A stretch of 64,000 nt of DNA, from the NCBI GenBank assembly GCA_964019425.1, contig OZ025813.1:868001-932000 (forward strand). Direction: 5' to 3'. The translations under genes were made by a program, and so were the position numbers. Each line of letters opens with the position of its first letter. Within the stretch, counting starts at the first letter, position 1. The DNA is from Flectonema sp. DT1601 (taxonomy: Eukaryota; Euglenozoa; Diplonemea; Diplonemida; Diplonemidae). The notes beneath the pieces are model-generated. The model ran no database searches. It worked only from the letters and a program-made list of their open reading frames with translations, and was not told the DNA's origin. Below, piece by piece: positions 8,880 to 18,444 of this stretch.

Positions 8880-11800
8880 ATGCGCAGCCCGTCAGATGAC
8901 GGGAGTGTAGTAACTCGGGCGCTGGTAGAAGAACGTGCTGAACGTGATAGAATATTCGATTCTCCAATGAAGAGAAGAACAGAAGGGTTATCGGTTCAAA
9001 CACCGGAACGAAGAGAGCAAAGTCATTCTGAGTCTGAAATATCATTGGACTTAATTAAGAAAAAACGTACGACGACAACCGACGAAAATCGACCAACGTC
9101 TCCACCACCAAATGTACCTGTTGAAGAGCTGGATGATTTTCTTGATGCTGAGTACAATGTGAACGACTACGTTAATGTCTTTGTCAGCGCTGACTTTTCT
9201 TACCCTGCGCACATTACAAACCAAATCCGTAAAAAAGGAGTTATTTACTACAATATTAAATGGGAAAATCCAATGCCTAACAAACCTATAACTCAAATGG
9301 TACGCTATGACTACATTGTTGGTTTTTCAAAGGGAAACAAACCGAGAGGTCATCGCCGTAAACAACCTGACTCATCAAGCATCCTCCCACCAATAAAATA
9401 TAAACCTGGAGATGAAGTAAACGTCTACTGTGGGAAGTATGATTTTGAGGCAACTGTTATCGCAATTATACAAAGTACTGTACCAAAATATAGAATAAAA
9501 TGGCATTCAATAAACAAAGGAGCTGTTGCTATAGTTTGCAGTGACATGGTGACTGGATACAGCGACAAGGCAAAAATGGATGAGAGAAGATCAAGAAGTG
9601 TTTCTCAAGATGCTCTGTACAAGATTGGTGATAAAGTATTAGCGAACAACGGACAACATGTGTTTGATGCGAAAGTTATTGAGGTAATCTTAGGACCGCC
9701 GTTGGCCTACAGAATTGAATGGTTAATGCATGGTAGTAACAACCAAAAAGTTGTTTCTTCAGATAAAATTAAATGCCACGCTACTGAAATAGATAAACCA
9801 TCATCTAAAAACTCATCTAAATCAAACAGATCCTCATCAGTCAAAAAAACGAAATCACTTGAACAGCGAGAGAACACACCTGACTCTGAGTATGCTATTG
9901 GTGATGATGTAATGGCCTATGGCGGAAGTGGTACTCAAGTGTTCAGAGCAACTGTTAAAGGAATAACACGAAAGAAATCATCTTATTCCTACACCATTCG
10001 ATGGAGAGAAGTATTTGGACGCTGCGAGCGAATCATCCCATCGAGGATGATCTCACATAAATGTATCGAACCTTTTGAACTATCACTATCACAACAAGAA
10101 GACCACCAGCTATACAATGTTGGAGATGATGTCGATGCATACAATGGTTGTATGACGTTTGAAGCTTCCATAATAGCTGTAATTCCCGGACCTCCTCTTC
10201 GTTATAAAATTAGATGGAAAGCTCCCTTGAACCGCAAGGAAGTAGAGAAAGTAGTAGCCAGCAATATGATAAAAGGTTTTGTGCAAACACAAGAAATTCT
10301 ATCTCAGTCAAGTTCCTCCAGCAGAGAACGAAAGATTTTGAAGAAGACACGTAAATCTTCCAGCAAGAGAAAATCTACATCTCCGTCAGTGCAATCAAGC
10401 AAAGCTAAATCAACAGAGCCCGACAGCAGAAATGGTGTTGAAGTTATTTCAGAATCGAAGAAGGGAACTAAAACACCAACACGATCCAACGAAGAGAAGA
10501 CACACACTGCGAAACCAGAACCAACACCAACACCATCACCAGCTCCAATACACAAAACTAATGATTCTGTCAGCAGTAATAAAGAGCGTCCAAAACCAAA
10601 GTATTCCATTGGAGACAGAGTAATGGCTTACTACGGGAATCAACGTATGGAAGCTGTTGTGTTGGATATCCAACCTGGACGTCTTGCTCCGTCTTATCGC
10701 CTTGAATTCCCCATGATGGGTGCTAAGAAGTCAAATATGAGTGAAGTTCACATCAGTGACATCGACACTCCTGCAGAAGACAATTCTTCAAAGAAACAAC
10801 CGAATAGAAGTCCGGAGAAGAAACCTATCAGTCCAACTGCTGCTTCTGTAAAGAAATCAACTAAGGTAGAGAAGAAGCCTTCTTCTGTTGACAAATCACC
10901 AAAATATATCCCGCTAACCCCACCTGAACTACCAAAGTACTCTTCCGGCGATAAAGTGCAAGCCTACCGTGGTCCTTGTGTGTTTGAGGCTACTGTCATA
11001 AAATCACTAATTGGACCTCCGCTGAAATACAGAATACGTTGGACCTTCCCACTCAATCCAAAAGAACGTGAAGTAGATGTACTTAGTAATATGGTGAAGG
11101 AATTAATTACAACTAAGAAATCTGTTTCACCGGAACCAGATCTAAAAATAACTTCAAAAAAACCTTTAAAGAGACCATCTCCCATCACAACAATCATCAA
11201 TGAGAAGCCGTTGTATAAGAAAGGAGATCTTATACAGGCCTACAGAGGACCAATGGATTTCGAAGCTCGTGTATTAGAAGTTAAAGAAGGAAAAAATTTG
11301 AAATACCAAATTCAATGGTCAGAAATTAACAACAGAAGTAAGCAACTGATTGACAGCAAACTAATAAAGTGTTTGACTCCATCGGTTGAAACGACTGTTC
11401 ACGTTGAGTCCAAGAGCTCATCTGAGTCACCTACTAAACTTATTTACAATTCTGGTAGCGCTGTTGATGTTTTCATCAAGGGGAAATCAGGTTCCTGTGA
11501 AGAAGCTGTCATCGACTCACTCACTTCTAATAAACAATATGCAATTACGTGGAAGAAATCTGGAAAGTCAACAACTGTAGAACAATCTCGAATTAAAGCA
11601 CTATCAGTATCATTACCAACTAGTCCTATGTCTGACGGTAGTGTTGTGGAACTCTGCGTTGCGAAATATAAGAACAATGAAATGATACTTGTAACCACAT
11701 CAACGTCAAGTTATGAAGCAAAAATAGAAGGAATCTACTGTGATCCACTTCGTTATAAAGTTCGTTCAGTATTGTCTCCATTCACTGTCAATGTTGTAAC

Positions 11801-13490
11801 TGAAAATGAGATTTCTGCTCAAATAGTCAGTTCTCCAGTAGCAACTGATCGTAAAAAGAGAACAGCTCCGAATACTGTCGCTGCTAAGAAACGTCATCAA
11901 CCAGAATTGTATTCAATAGATGACAGGGTAGTAGCAACACAAACTAATGGTTGTGTGAACAGTCACGCTACAATAAAAACAGTTCTTGGAGAAGGTAATT
12001 ACGAAGTTGAATGGGATATTGTCAACGGATCCAAGAGTAAGATTGAAATTATTCCTGTAAAGCGTATTAGTGGTATTTTACAGCTTGAAATGGATCTTGA
12101 GACTACATACTACCCTGTGGGTACCACGATTATCGCAAAGCAACACCAACTCAATGAAAGCCGCGCTCTTATTATAGAAGTACTTGAAACCTGCCCGGAA
12201 GGAAAATATCGCGTTGAGTGGGAAACAGTTCTACCTTCCAAAACAAAGTCAAGGCAACCTTCAAATGTTGTGTCTCATAAAGATATTTATCGCGTGGATA
12301 ATTCAAATCCAGTTGTTTTAAAATTATCTCAAACACAATCGAAGTCTATTACGGATGCATCAAAAGTTAAGAAGACTCGTTCTACCCCTTCTCCACCACC
12401 TCAGAAACGCTCTAGACAGGAAATAGAAAAAATATCATCATCGGGGAGTACTGTTCAGAGGGATTATGACAAACCAAAACATGCGATTGGAAAGTCGTTT
12501 TTAATAAATGATGCGACGGCTGTACCGTCATGTAAGATTTACAAAATAGTTGACATCAGAGAAGAACGAGGAGAAGATTCTATCAAGGTACAGCTTCTTC
12601 TAACCAGCGACGATTCTGACTGTCATCCTTGCATCAACAACTGTCCAGTCCCACCAGGCAGAAGAGTCATTGAAACAAGTTCAGCAATGTGGGTTCGTCC
12701 AACTATCCTAAGTGAAGAAATAACTATATTCCACGTAACAAAGATACCAACACTGTTTTATGTTGAGAAGAAACTTCATAAAGACGCGACGTTCTCATAT
12801 ATTAATCACTTTGACAGTAAGAACATTTACTTTATTAGAAAATCTGATGGCTCAACAGGTGTTGGAAGAGTCTTATCAAGCAAGATTACTGAATACGTAG
12901 ACGTGCAGTGGTTTATTATGTCAGAACAGCAGTCTTGTGATGAACACAACTGTGAGATTCCATACTCAAGACAGCTTATAGAAACAGAAAACACTGAGTC
13001 TGTTCATTGTGATCAATTATTACCGAAAAGGATAGAAGTAGTGACATTAAAATGTCTTGAAAAATGCTTTATAACTGATGGTAAAAGACTCTCTGAGGAT
13101 GATAAGACTTTCACTGACAAAAGTCATGAAGTTGAGTTGAGAGGAGTACCCGAAAGGGTTCGCGGACAGACGATATTCAAATCATTCGCGATTGGGCATT
13201 TCAACTCAACCATTTACAGCGTCGGGAGTTGTGTTAAATTTCGTCTAAAAGATAAATACCAATACGGTGAGATCACATCCATAATAAAGACTTCTGAAAC
13301 AAAATGTTACGTTGACATCTCTCGCTTTAACCAAACTGGTACTAACACACTCTGTCGGAGCGGATACACAGTTCGTGTTTCTCCTTCTCGGATTACAGCA
13401 CACATTAATATTGTTAGTCATGGTTATTTACCACCTGCGAATATATTAACCGCTAATTTTGAGACATTTTGGTTGCAAGCACCAGTCTAA
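8880..13490 (+). CDS. Giant protein with about 12 tandem Tudor/chromo-barrel-like modules
   Basis: A single-exon gene for 1536 residues. Modules of 50-60 residues begin near residues 91, 175, 247, 337, 411, 574, 686, 778, 854, 920, 1010 and 1076. The clearest have Y-x-x-G-D-x-V-x-A-Y-x-G, then FEA-x-V, GPPL-x-Y-[KR]-I-[RE]-W, and a final S-x-M-[IV]-[KT] strand. Modules 9-10 are the most degenerate. Ser/Lys/Pro-rich linkers separate them. From about 1200 to the end are three different, related units; two contain clustered Cys (CHPCINNC and CDEHNC) followed by R-[RQ]-[VL]-IET and then V-x-x-x-x-[LI], vaguely like BAH modules. Each module would form an SH3-like barrel able to bind methylated histone tails or nucleic acid. 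The start lies 19 nt after an AACAG acceptor candidate. The function as a multivalent chromatin scaffold is inference. Confidence 0.8.
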   Translation: MRSPSDDGSVVTRALVEERAERDRIFDSPMKRRTEGLSVQTPERREQSHSESEISLDLIKKKRTTTTDENRPTSPPPNVPVEELDDFLDAEYNVNDYVNVFVSADFSYPAHITNQIRKKGVIYYNIKWENPMPNKPITQMVRYDYIVGFSKGNKPRGHRRKQPDSSSILPPIKYKPGDEVNVYCGKYDFEATVIAIIQSTVPKYRIKWHSINKGAVAIVCSDMVTGYSDKAKMDERRSRSVSQDALYKIGDKVLANNGQHVFDAKVIEVILGPPLAYRIEWLMHGSNNQKVVSSDKIKCHATEIDKPSSKNSSKSNRSSSVKKTKSLEQRENTPDSEYAIGDDVMAYGGSGTQVFRATVKGITRKKSSYSYTIRWREVFGRCERIIPSRMISHKCIEPFELSLSQQEDHQLYNVGDDVDAYNGCMTFEASIIAVIPGPPLRYKIRWKAPLNRKEVEKVVASNMIKGFVQTQEILSQSSSSSRERKILKKTRKSSSKRKSTSPSVQSSKAKSTEPDSRNGVEVISESKKGTKTPTRSNEEKTHTAKPEPTPTPSPAPIHKTNDSVSSNKERPKPKYSIGDRVMAYYGNQRMEAVVLDIQPGRLAPSYRLEFPMMGAKKSNMSEVHISDIDTPAEDNSSKKQPNRSPEKKPISPTAASVKKSTKVEKKPSSVDKSPKYIPLTPPELPKYSSGDKVQAYRGPCVFEATVIKSLIGPPLKYRIRWTFPLNPKEREVDVLSNMVKELITTKKSVSPEPDLKITSKKPLKRPSPITTIINEKPLYKKGDLIQAYRGPMDFEARVLEVKEGKNLKYQIQWSEINNRSKQLIDSKLIKCLTPSVETTVHVESKSSSESPTKLIYNSGSAVDVFIKGKSGSCEEAVIDSLTSNKQYAITWKKSGKSTTVEQSRIKALSVSLPTSPMSDGSVVELCVAKYKNNEMILVTTSTSSYEAKIEGIYCDPLRYKVRSVLSPFTVNVVTENEISAQIVSSPVATDRKKRTAPNTVAAKKRHQPELYSIDDRVVATQTNGCVNSHATIKTVLGEGNYEVEWDIVNGSKSKIEIIPVKRISGILQLEMDLETTYYPVGTTIIAKQHQLNESRALIIEVLETCPEGKYRVEWETVLPSKTKSRQPSNVVSHKDIYRVDNSNPVVLKLSQTQSKSITDASKVKKTRSTPSPPPQKRSRQEIEKISSSGSTVQRDYDKPKHAIGKSFLINDATAVPSCKIYKIVDIREERGEDSIKVQLLLTSDDSDCHPCINNCPVPPGRRVIETSSAMWVRPTILSEEITIFHVTKIPTLFYVEKKLHKDATFSYINHFDSKNIYFIRKSDGSTGVGRVLSSKITEYVDVQWFIMSEQQSCDEHNCEIPYSRQLIETENTESVHCDQLLPKRIEVVTLKCLEKCFITDGKRLSEDDKTFTDKSHEVELRGVPERVRGQTIFKSFAIGHFNSTIYSVGSCVKFRLKDKYQYGEITSIIKTSETKCYVDISRFNQTGTNTLCRSGYTVRVSPSRITAHINIVSHGYLPPANILTANFETFWLQAPV

Positions 13491-14456
13491 TTGAGATAAA
13501 TATTAAAATCTGATGCAGACCACGGACTTGATAACGACATTCAACTGTTATATTTTAGAGTGCTGATTTCTTTTTTTCCTTCTTTTTGTATGTTTTTTTT
13601 TTTTTTTTTTTTTTTAATTTTTGTTCTTTTTGGAAATACGAATGCCCCGACAACAGTTACGGTTTTATTAAACCTGCTGTGTCGTGATATTTTTTTTTTT
13701 TTTTTTTTTTTTTTGTATGTTTTTTTTGTTTTTTTTTTGTTTTCTGCCTCAGATGAGATTTGCTTACGCCCCCATCTTTTTGTAAAAGGATCATTCAGCG
13801 TGTGTTTTATTCTCTATGAGGATTGTTTTCTCTGTTTTTTCCTCCAATCCATAAGCTAACTGTCGAAACCGTAACGGAAAACGAACTCGTTTCTCCTGGT
13901 GGATGACTACCCAATTCGGAAGTTAGTTTTATTTTGTAAGTATTGTTCCTTGAAAGAAAAAAAAAAAAAAATGTACTCCACCATCATGGACCACTAGGGG
14001 GTGAGTATAAATTCGAAAGAAAAAAAAAGTGGTGCTGCCAGTCTATCTTTTCCCTTTTAACTTCAACTTCTAAGCTACTGTTTGGCAGACAGCTTTTTTC
14101 CTATTACCTGTTGTCAGTCACGGTGGTTTTTTTGGGGAACGTTTTTTGCGGATGTTAAAGATGAAAAAAAAAAAGAAAATGAATGTTTTCAATTTGTTTT
14201 TTTTTCTTTTTTTTTTGTGTCAATCGCTTCCATTCACTGAGTGGGAGTCTAACTGAGGGATTATAGTTTCTCAAATGCTTTCTTGTAGAATCTCTGACCA
14301 GCATTCATAAGACCTTTTGTATTATTAGTATTTCTCACTCAGGAAACAAAAAAATTATATATTTTTTTAAGAAACGAAATTCTTTTTGTTAAATTTTTTT
14401 TTATTTTACGTGTTTCTTTGGTTACAGGTGATTCTCCCCACCACCACCGTAGATGA
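13491..14456. other. Intergenic, T-run rich
   Basis: No gene recognised. Long T runs at about 13591-13615 and 13688-13714 generate Phe-rich open frames that I do not believe. It ends with a T-rich stretch and GGTTACAG at 14427, the likely acceptor for the carrier gene. Confidence 0.6.
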
Positions 14457-15479
14457 ATGACCAACAAAACTGCTTCCCAACCGCATAATGTCATTTTAAA
14501 TTATGCATCAACAAATGCTCTGCCGTTATCTGTGAAAGTAGCGGCGTATCCCCGTATGTTAATTGTCTTAGTTTGTGGTTTAATATTGTGGTTGAAAAAA
14601 AAACAAAAAAAAAAAAAAAAACAGTTGAGAGGATGAGGATGTTGATGCAGGTTCAAGCTACGAACCAAACTTTTAAAAAATCATCGTTTAAGGTACTTGT
14701 TTTTTTTTTAATTTTTATGTGTTAAACTAGTAGGGAGAGAATAAAAATAAACAATAACAATAAAACAGTCAATATTCCACACGTTAAAGCATTTTAAGTC
14801 TGAGGGCAGTTGGCTTTCACCTTGGAGAGGAGCTCCAACTACAATTGTTAGATGGTTACCTACACAACACATCATACTGACGCTTCATCATCATATGAGA
14901 GGAAAGCTACCTGAAGCACGAGACGGAATCGGACGATATCAATACATAGGAGCGAAGTTTATTTCAGGAGCAGTTACAGGTTTAGCTGCGTCGTTATTAT
15001 GGTCATATCCACTTGATGTTATCAGACAACAAGTCGCGACAAGAGAAGCAGCTACGTGGAGAACTTCTGCTTATCGAGTTTATGAATTACATGGCGTCAG
15101 AGGTTACTACAGAGGTTTTCTAATTAATACTCCTGGGCTAATGACCTTCAGAGCAATACAACTCGGAGGATGGGATTTGGTTAAGGAACATTATGGAAAG
15201 AAGGCTTGGGAAGAAAAATCACGTCCGGTAAAAATATTTCATGGGCAACTCATATCTCTTGTTGGATCGTTACTCGGATATCCTTATGACACAATAAGAA
15301 GAAATATTATTTCATATGATGGGAAAGGATCATACAAAGAATTAGTAAAAAGAGGAATACTGTCATCTGGAGGCATTCGACGTTTTCTCTACGCCGGCTA
15401 CTCTGCGAGGATTCTTTCAAGCGTTGTAAACGGTGGGTTACTAGAAGGCTATGATGAGTGGAATCGAGTAAAAAGTTAG
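14457..15479 (+). CDS. Mitochondrial carrier family protein, copy 1 (three exons)
   Basis: A solute carrier of the mitochondrial inner membrane. Exons 14457-14553, 14625-14692 and 14769-15479 join in frame (phases 1 and 0) to give 291 residues. The three PX[DE]XX[RK] signatures are PLERMR (made across intron 1), PLDVIR and PYDTIR. The segment SPWRG...TIVRWLPTQ resembles the ADP/ATP carrier SLWRGNLANVIRYFPTQ. The RRRMMM motif diagnostic for ADP/ATP exchange is replaced by IRRNII, so nucleotide exchange is not assured. Introns of 71 and 76 nt have GTATGT and GTACTT donors and A-rich ends (AAACAG). The first exon ATG lies 30 nt after a T-rich acceptor. A longer open frame without the first exons would start at 14895, but that loses the first signature. 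Copy 2 lies at 18445-21290. Confidence 0.9.
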
Positions 15480-15819
15480 TCTAAACGTCCCTCTTTCTAC
15501 AAAGAGAGGTTTAATATCATTACTGTGTGTAATAGATTATTATTATGATACGGCATTTAGGCATAAGAAACTATTCAGATTGAAAGCCGTCATGATTTTC
15601 CTCCGTGCGACAGGATTCTGTCTGCGTTCAACGAAATACAAGGCTAATTTGAATGATTTTTTTTGTCTTTTTATTTATACTTAATATGCTGTGTCATTGT
15701 TTTATTTTAAAAAAAAAAAAAAAAAAAAGGCAGAGGAATAAGAAAATTCTTACGGAACGGCTGCTGTTGTTCGACCTTTATTGTTATCATGATGTTTTTT
15801 TTTTTGTTGTAATTTTTTT
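15480..15819. other. Spacer between carrier copy 1 and the piggyBac remnant
   Basis: 3' flank of the carrier; no gene. Contains an A run (about 15711-15728) and T runs. Confidence 0.6.
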
Positions 15820-17555
15820 TTAACCCTTTAAGCCCTGAAGGCCACTATAGTGGCCTTTCGCGTTTTTTTTTTTTTGACAAAGGGGAAAAATGTACCTTGT
15901 GAGTACAAGGGTGGAGCCAGAGCTGCCAAAAAACGACAAATTTTATGTGGGATCGTGCTGCAAAAATCACCAGCTTTTTCTGAGAAAAAGTTCATTTTTT
16001 TTTTTCTGCACTGGGAACAGTCTTAGCCAGGTTGCCCATGACTATCCCATGTTTTCAGCCAAAAATTAAAATCCCTAAAGCTATTTCCATCGAAAATGAT
16101 TCAGTAGGGTCACCTATCCCAGATTCGGGTGCTCCTGAGTCTTCTTCGAGCGATGAAAAGAGTACAATAGAGCCAAGCATTTCCCCTCTGAAATGGAGCA
16201 AGAAAATCACCAAGGTAAGACGACACACGTTTCGGCGGTCCTTGCAGAACATGTCAGACCTGAAATTGATGAAGGAACTGCAGAAATTTGAACTTGTGTT
16301 CACCCCAAAGGTGATGAGATGATTTCGCACTGCAGCAACAACTAGGCACTCAATCTTAACGTAGCTGAACTCAAACTCTCTTTAGGACTCAATATCCTCG
16401 TGGGTCTCTGTGATAAGCCAAATATCTCAGATTACCCTAAGATTACAGGAACGGTACATCAGACCCAGCGTACACACCCCACTTCGCTTCCTGAGATCGG
16501 TTCCTCTAAATTCGAACCAATCTAAAGTTTTACACTGTCACCAACCCCGTACCTACTGACAAGCTCTACAAAATCCGCAGCTTTTGGGAAACAATAGTTC
16601 CCAAATGGTCCGAGATTAATAAGGCGGAGGCGCAGGGACGGGTGGAGAAGTTCTCTGCCTCGTACTTTCAGTCCTAGCACAATGTGCATCACATAAATTC
16701 AGGAACAATCCAAAAGAAGTACATGTCTTCAGCACATTGCCTCTCGAGGAGAATTATGAGACAGCCACGTGATGGACTAAAATAAGGAAATCTATCAAAA
16801 AGTGACCATCGACTTACTGGTACAGATCCATCAGTACAACAAACTGATGGGTGGTGTTGACCTTGTAGACGGTATCAGGGGGAAGGCAAGAAGAACTCTG
16901 ATGACAAAACGCTGGACCCTGAAAGTCTTTCACTACTTGTTAGAGATTTCTATCTTCAATGTTTTCACCCTCCAAAAGAAGTCTGAAAAAGACGTCGGGA
17001 CATATGCTCAGTTCAAAAAGAGGCTATGTTCTCAACTTATTGATCACGGAACACACCAAACTCACACAAAATGTCACTACCTACGAAAATTCGGTATTTT
17101 TGGGGACTGCAGTTCACGGATTTGTTCTCAAAAAAAGTAAGGTCATCGATTTCTTGTTCAAAAAGCGAGGTTTTCTTATGCATGGATCCCTGCTTCGAAC
17201 AATATCACGAAAATATTGACAAGTATTCAGCCCCTGTTTGCAACAACCATACCTTTGCTACACACAATCATATCCCACCGAAAAACATGAAACGGAAGCA
17301 CTCTACTCCTACAACATTGCTAAAATCAAAGCGAACCCAGGAGTCCTAAGCAACAGTGTTTTTTTAGGCTGTTGTTGCATTTTCTCAAGTTATTTTGGCC
17401 CCCTTGCGGGCTGACCTCAGTTTTTTTTCAATGCGCGGGGGGGTGTCTTTCACCCTGTAATTTTTTTGTATTTTTCCCCACACCCCTTTTCTCCTTTGTC
17501 AAATTTTTCGATTTTTCTCAAAAACAGGGTTTTTTGCCTCTTATTAGAGGGTTAA
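15820..17555 (+). mobile_element. piggyBac-family DNA transposon remnant with TTAA target duplication
   Basis: The element runs from CCCTTTAAG at 15824 to TTAGAGGG ending at 17551 and is flanked by TTAA on both sides (15820-15823 and 17552-17555), the piggyBac target duplication. Ends starting CCCT and finishing AGGG match the family. A perfect 20-bp palindrome (AAGGCCACTATAGTGGCCTT, 15838-15857) lies 14 bp inside the left end. The internal 1.73 kb holds degraded transposase (see next entry). A working transposase of this family needs about 1.5-1.8 kb of open frame, so this copy is defective; intact TTAA flanks suggest no rearrangement after insertion. Confidence 0.85.
16802..17140 (+). pseudogene. 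piggyBac transposase, C-terminal catalytic fragment
   Basis: The open frame reads YNKLMGGVDLVDGIRGKARR, then TKRWTLKVFHYLLEISIFNVFTL. This matches the piggyBac DDE domain pattern (YNKxMGGVDLxDQ...RWxxxxFxxLxDIxxxNA). The last catalytic Asp is in the GGVD segment. Upstream, a separate open frame at 16032-16322 (96 residues, acidic with Ser/Pro) may be the transposase N-terminus. The part between, which should hold the first two catalytic Asp residues, is interrupted by several stops and frame changes and appears shortened. It cannot encode a complete enzyme. Confidence 0.85.
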
Positions 17556-17730
17556 AAAAAAAATTCTCTGACAAAAAGTAATTTTTTTTTTTATTATTTT
17601 TTATTACAGGTACCCTGATTGTATGTGTCAAGTCTATGTTAAATTCAGAAAAAAAAGAAAAAAAAATGATAATTATATAATTTGAATTTATATTATTTTT
17701 TTTTTATTGTTATTTTCACTGATTACAATT

Positions 17731-18219
17731 ATGCCTACTTCGAACAACATTACACCAATCAGACACAGTGCTGAGAGAGTTTCAACAGAGTTCAAAACTG
17801 CATCTGGAAAACAAATTAGCATACTGAGTGGAGAGTATTTGAAAGCTGAGGAATGGCTTCTCGGAGGGACTTCACGTCACGGAGCTCTCCCAAGAGTTGT
17901 TTCAGTTAGCAGAGGTACTACATCAGGTTGTGAATTAGACGATGGGACCATTACTTGGCATGATCGTAAGGGAAGTTGCTTTGTAAAATGTTCACAAAAT
18001 AATAAAGTATTTATGGTGTTACCCGAGGGAAGGCTTCGTGTTGTGAAATTTTCCTTGGAATCACCAAAGCTTGTTGCTCTAGAAAAACCGTTAATCCCTC
18101 GTTATATTGCACCTCAGGGTACCATTTACACACCGAAGTGTCCTCCTTATCTGGTAGCTGTCTCCCCTGAGGGAACTTTTGTGTTGAGTAAGTGTCTTGC
18201 TCAGGTGGTTTTGGAATAG
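17731..18219 (+). CDS. Hypothetical beta-rich protein, 162 residues
   Basis: I do not recognise this protein. It is a single exon that starts MPTSNNITPIRHSAERV and ends LSKCLAQVVLE, has no transmembrane segment or signal peptide, and alternates short hydrophobic strands with Gly/Pro turns (SGEYL, LPRVVSVSRG, DDGTITWHDRKG, LPEGRLRVV, APQGTIYTP, SPEGTFVLS). This suggests an all-beta fold. Codon use looks like the neighbours rather than like the transposon on its left. A candidate acceptor (TTTATTACAG) lies at 17609, about 120 nt before the ATG. It sits between two carrier paralogs, so it may have been part of, or inserted between, a duplicated segment. Confidence 0.6.
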   Translation: MPTSNNITPIRHSAERVSTEFKTASGKQISILSGEYLKAEEWLLGGTSRHGALPRVVSVSRGTTSGCELDDGTITWHDRKGSCFVKCSQNNKVFMVLPEGRLRVVKFSLESPKLVALEKPLIPRYIAPQGTIYTPKCPPYLVAVSPEGTFVLSKCLAQVVLE

Positions 18220-18444
18220 ATGTGACTTTTTCACGCTTTTTTTAATATTTTAAATTATTCAAGCAATCTGTTTGAAATCAATCTCTCACGTGTGGTATGT
18301 ATTCTTCATACTGGGTGAATGCTTACTCTCTCTCTGTTTAAAATACAATCTCTCATGTCCTTTTACCTTCTCTTTAACTGTTTTCAGCTTGAGTACTTTA
18401 TACAGCCGTTATTGTTTTTATTAATCAGTTTTATTATACAAAAA

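Noticed and set aside
16055-16330. Minus-strand coding frame in the piggyBac element
   Set aside because: It is the reverse of the putative transposase N-terminal frame and shows no domain.
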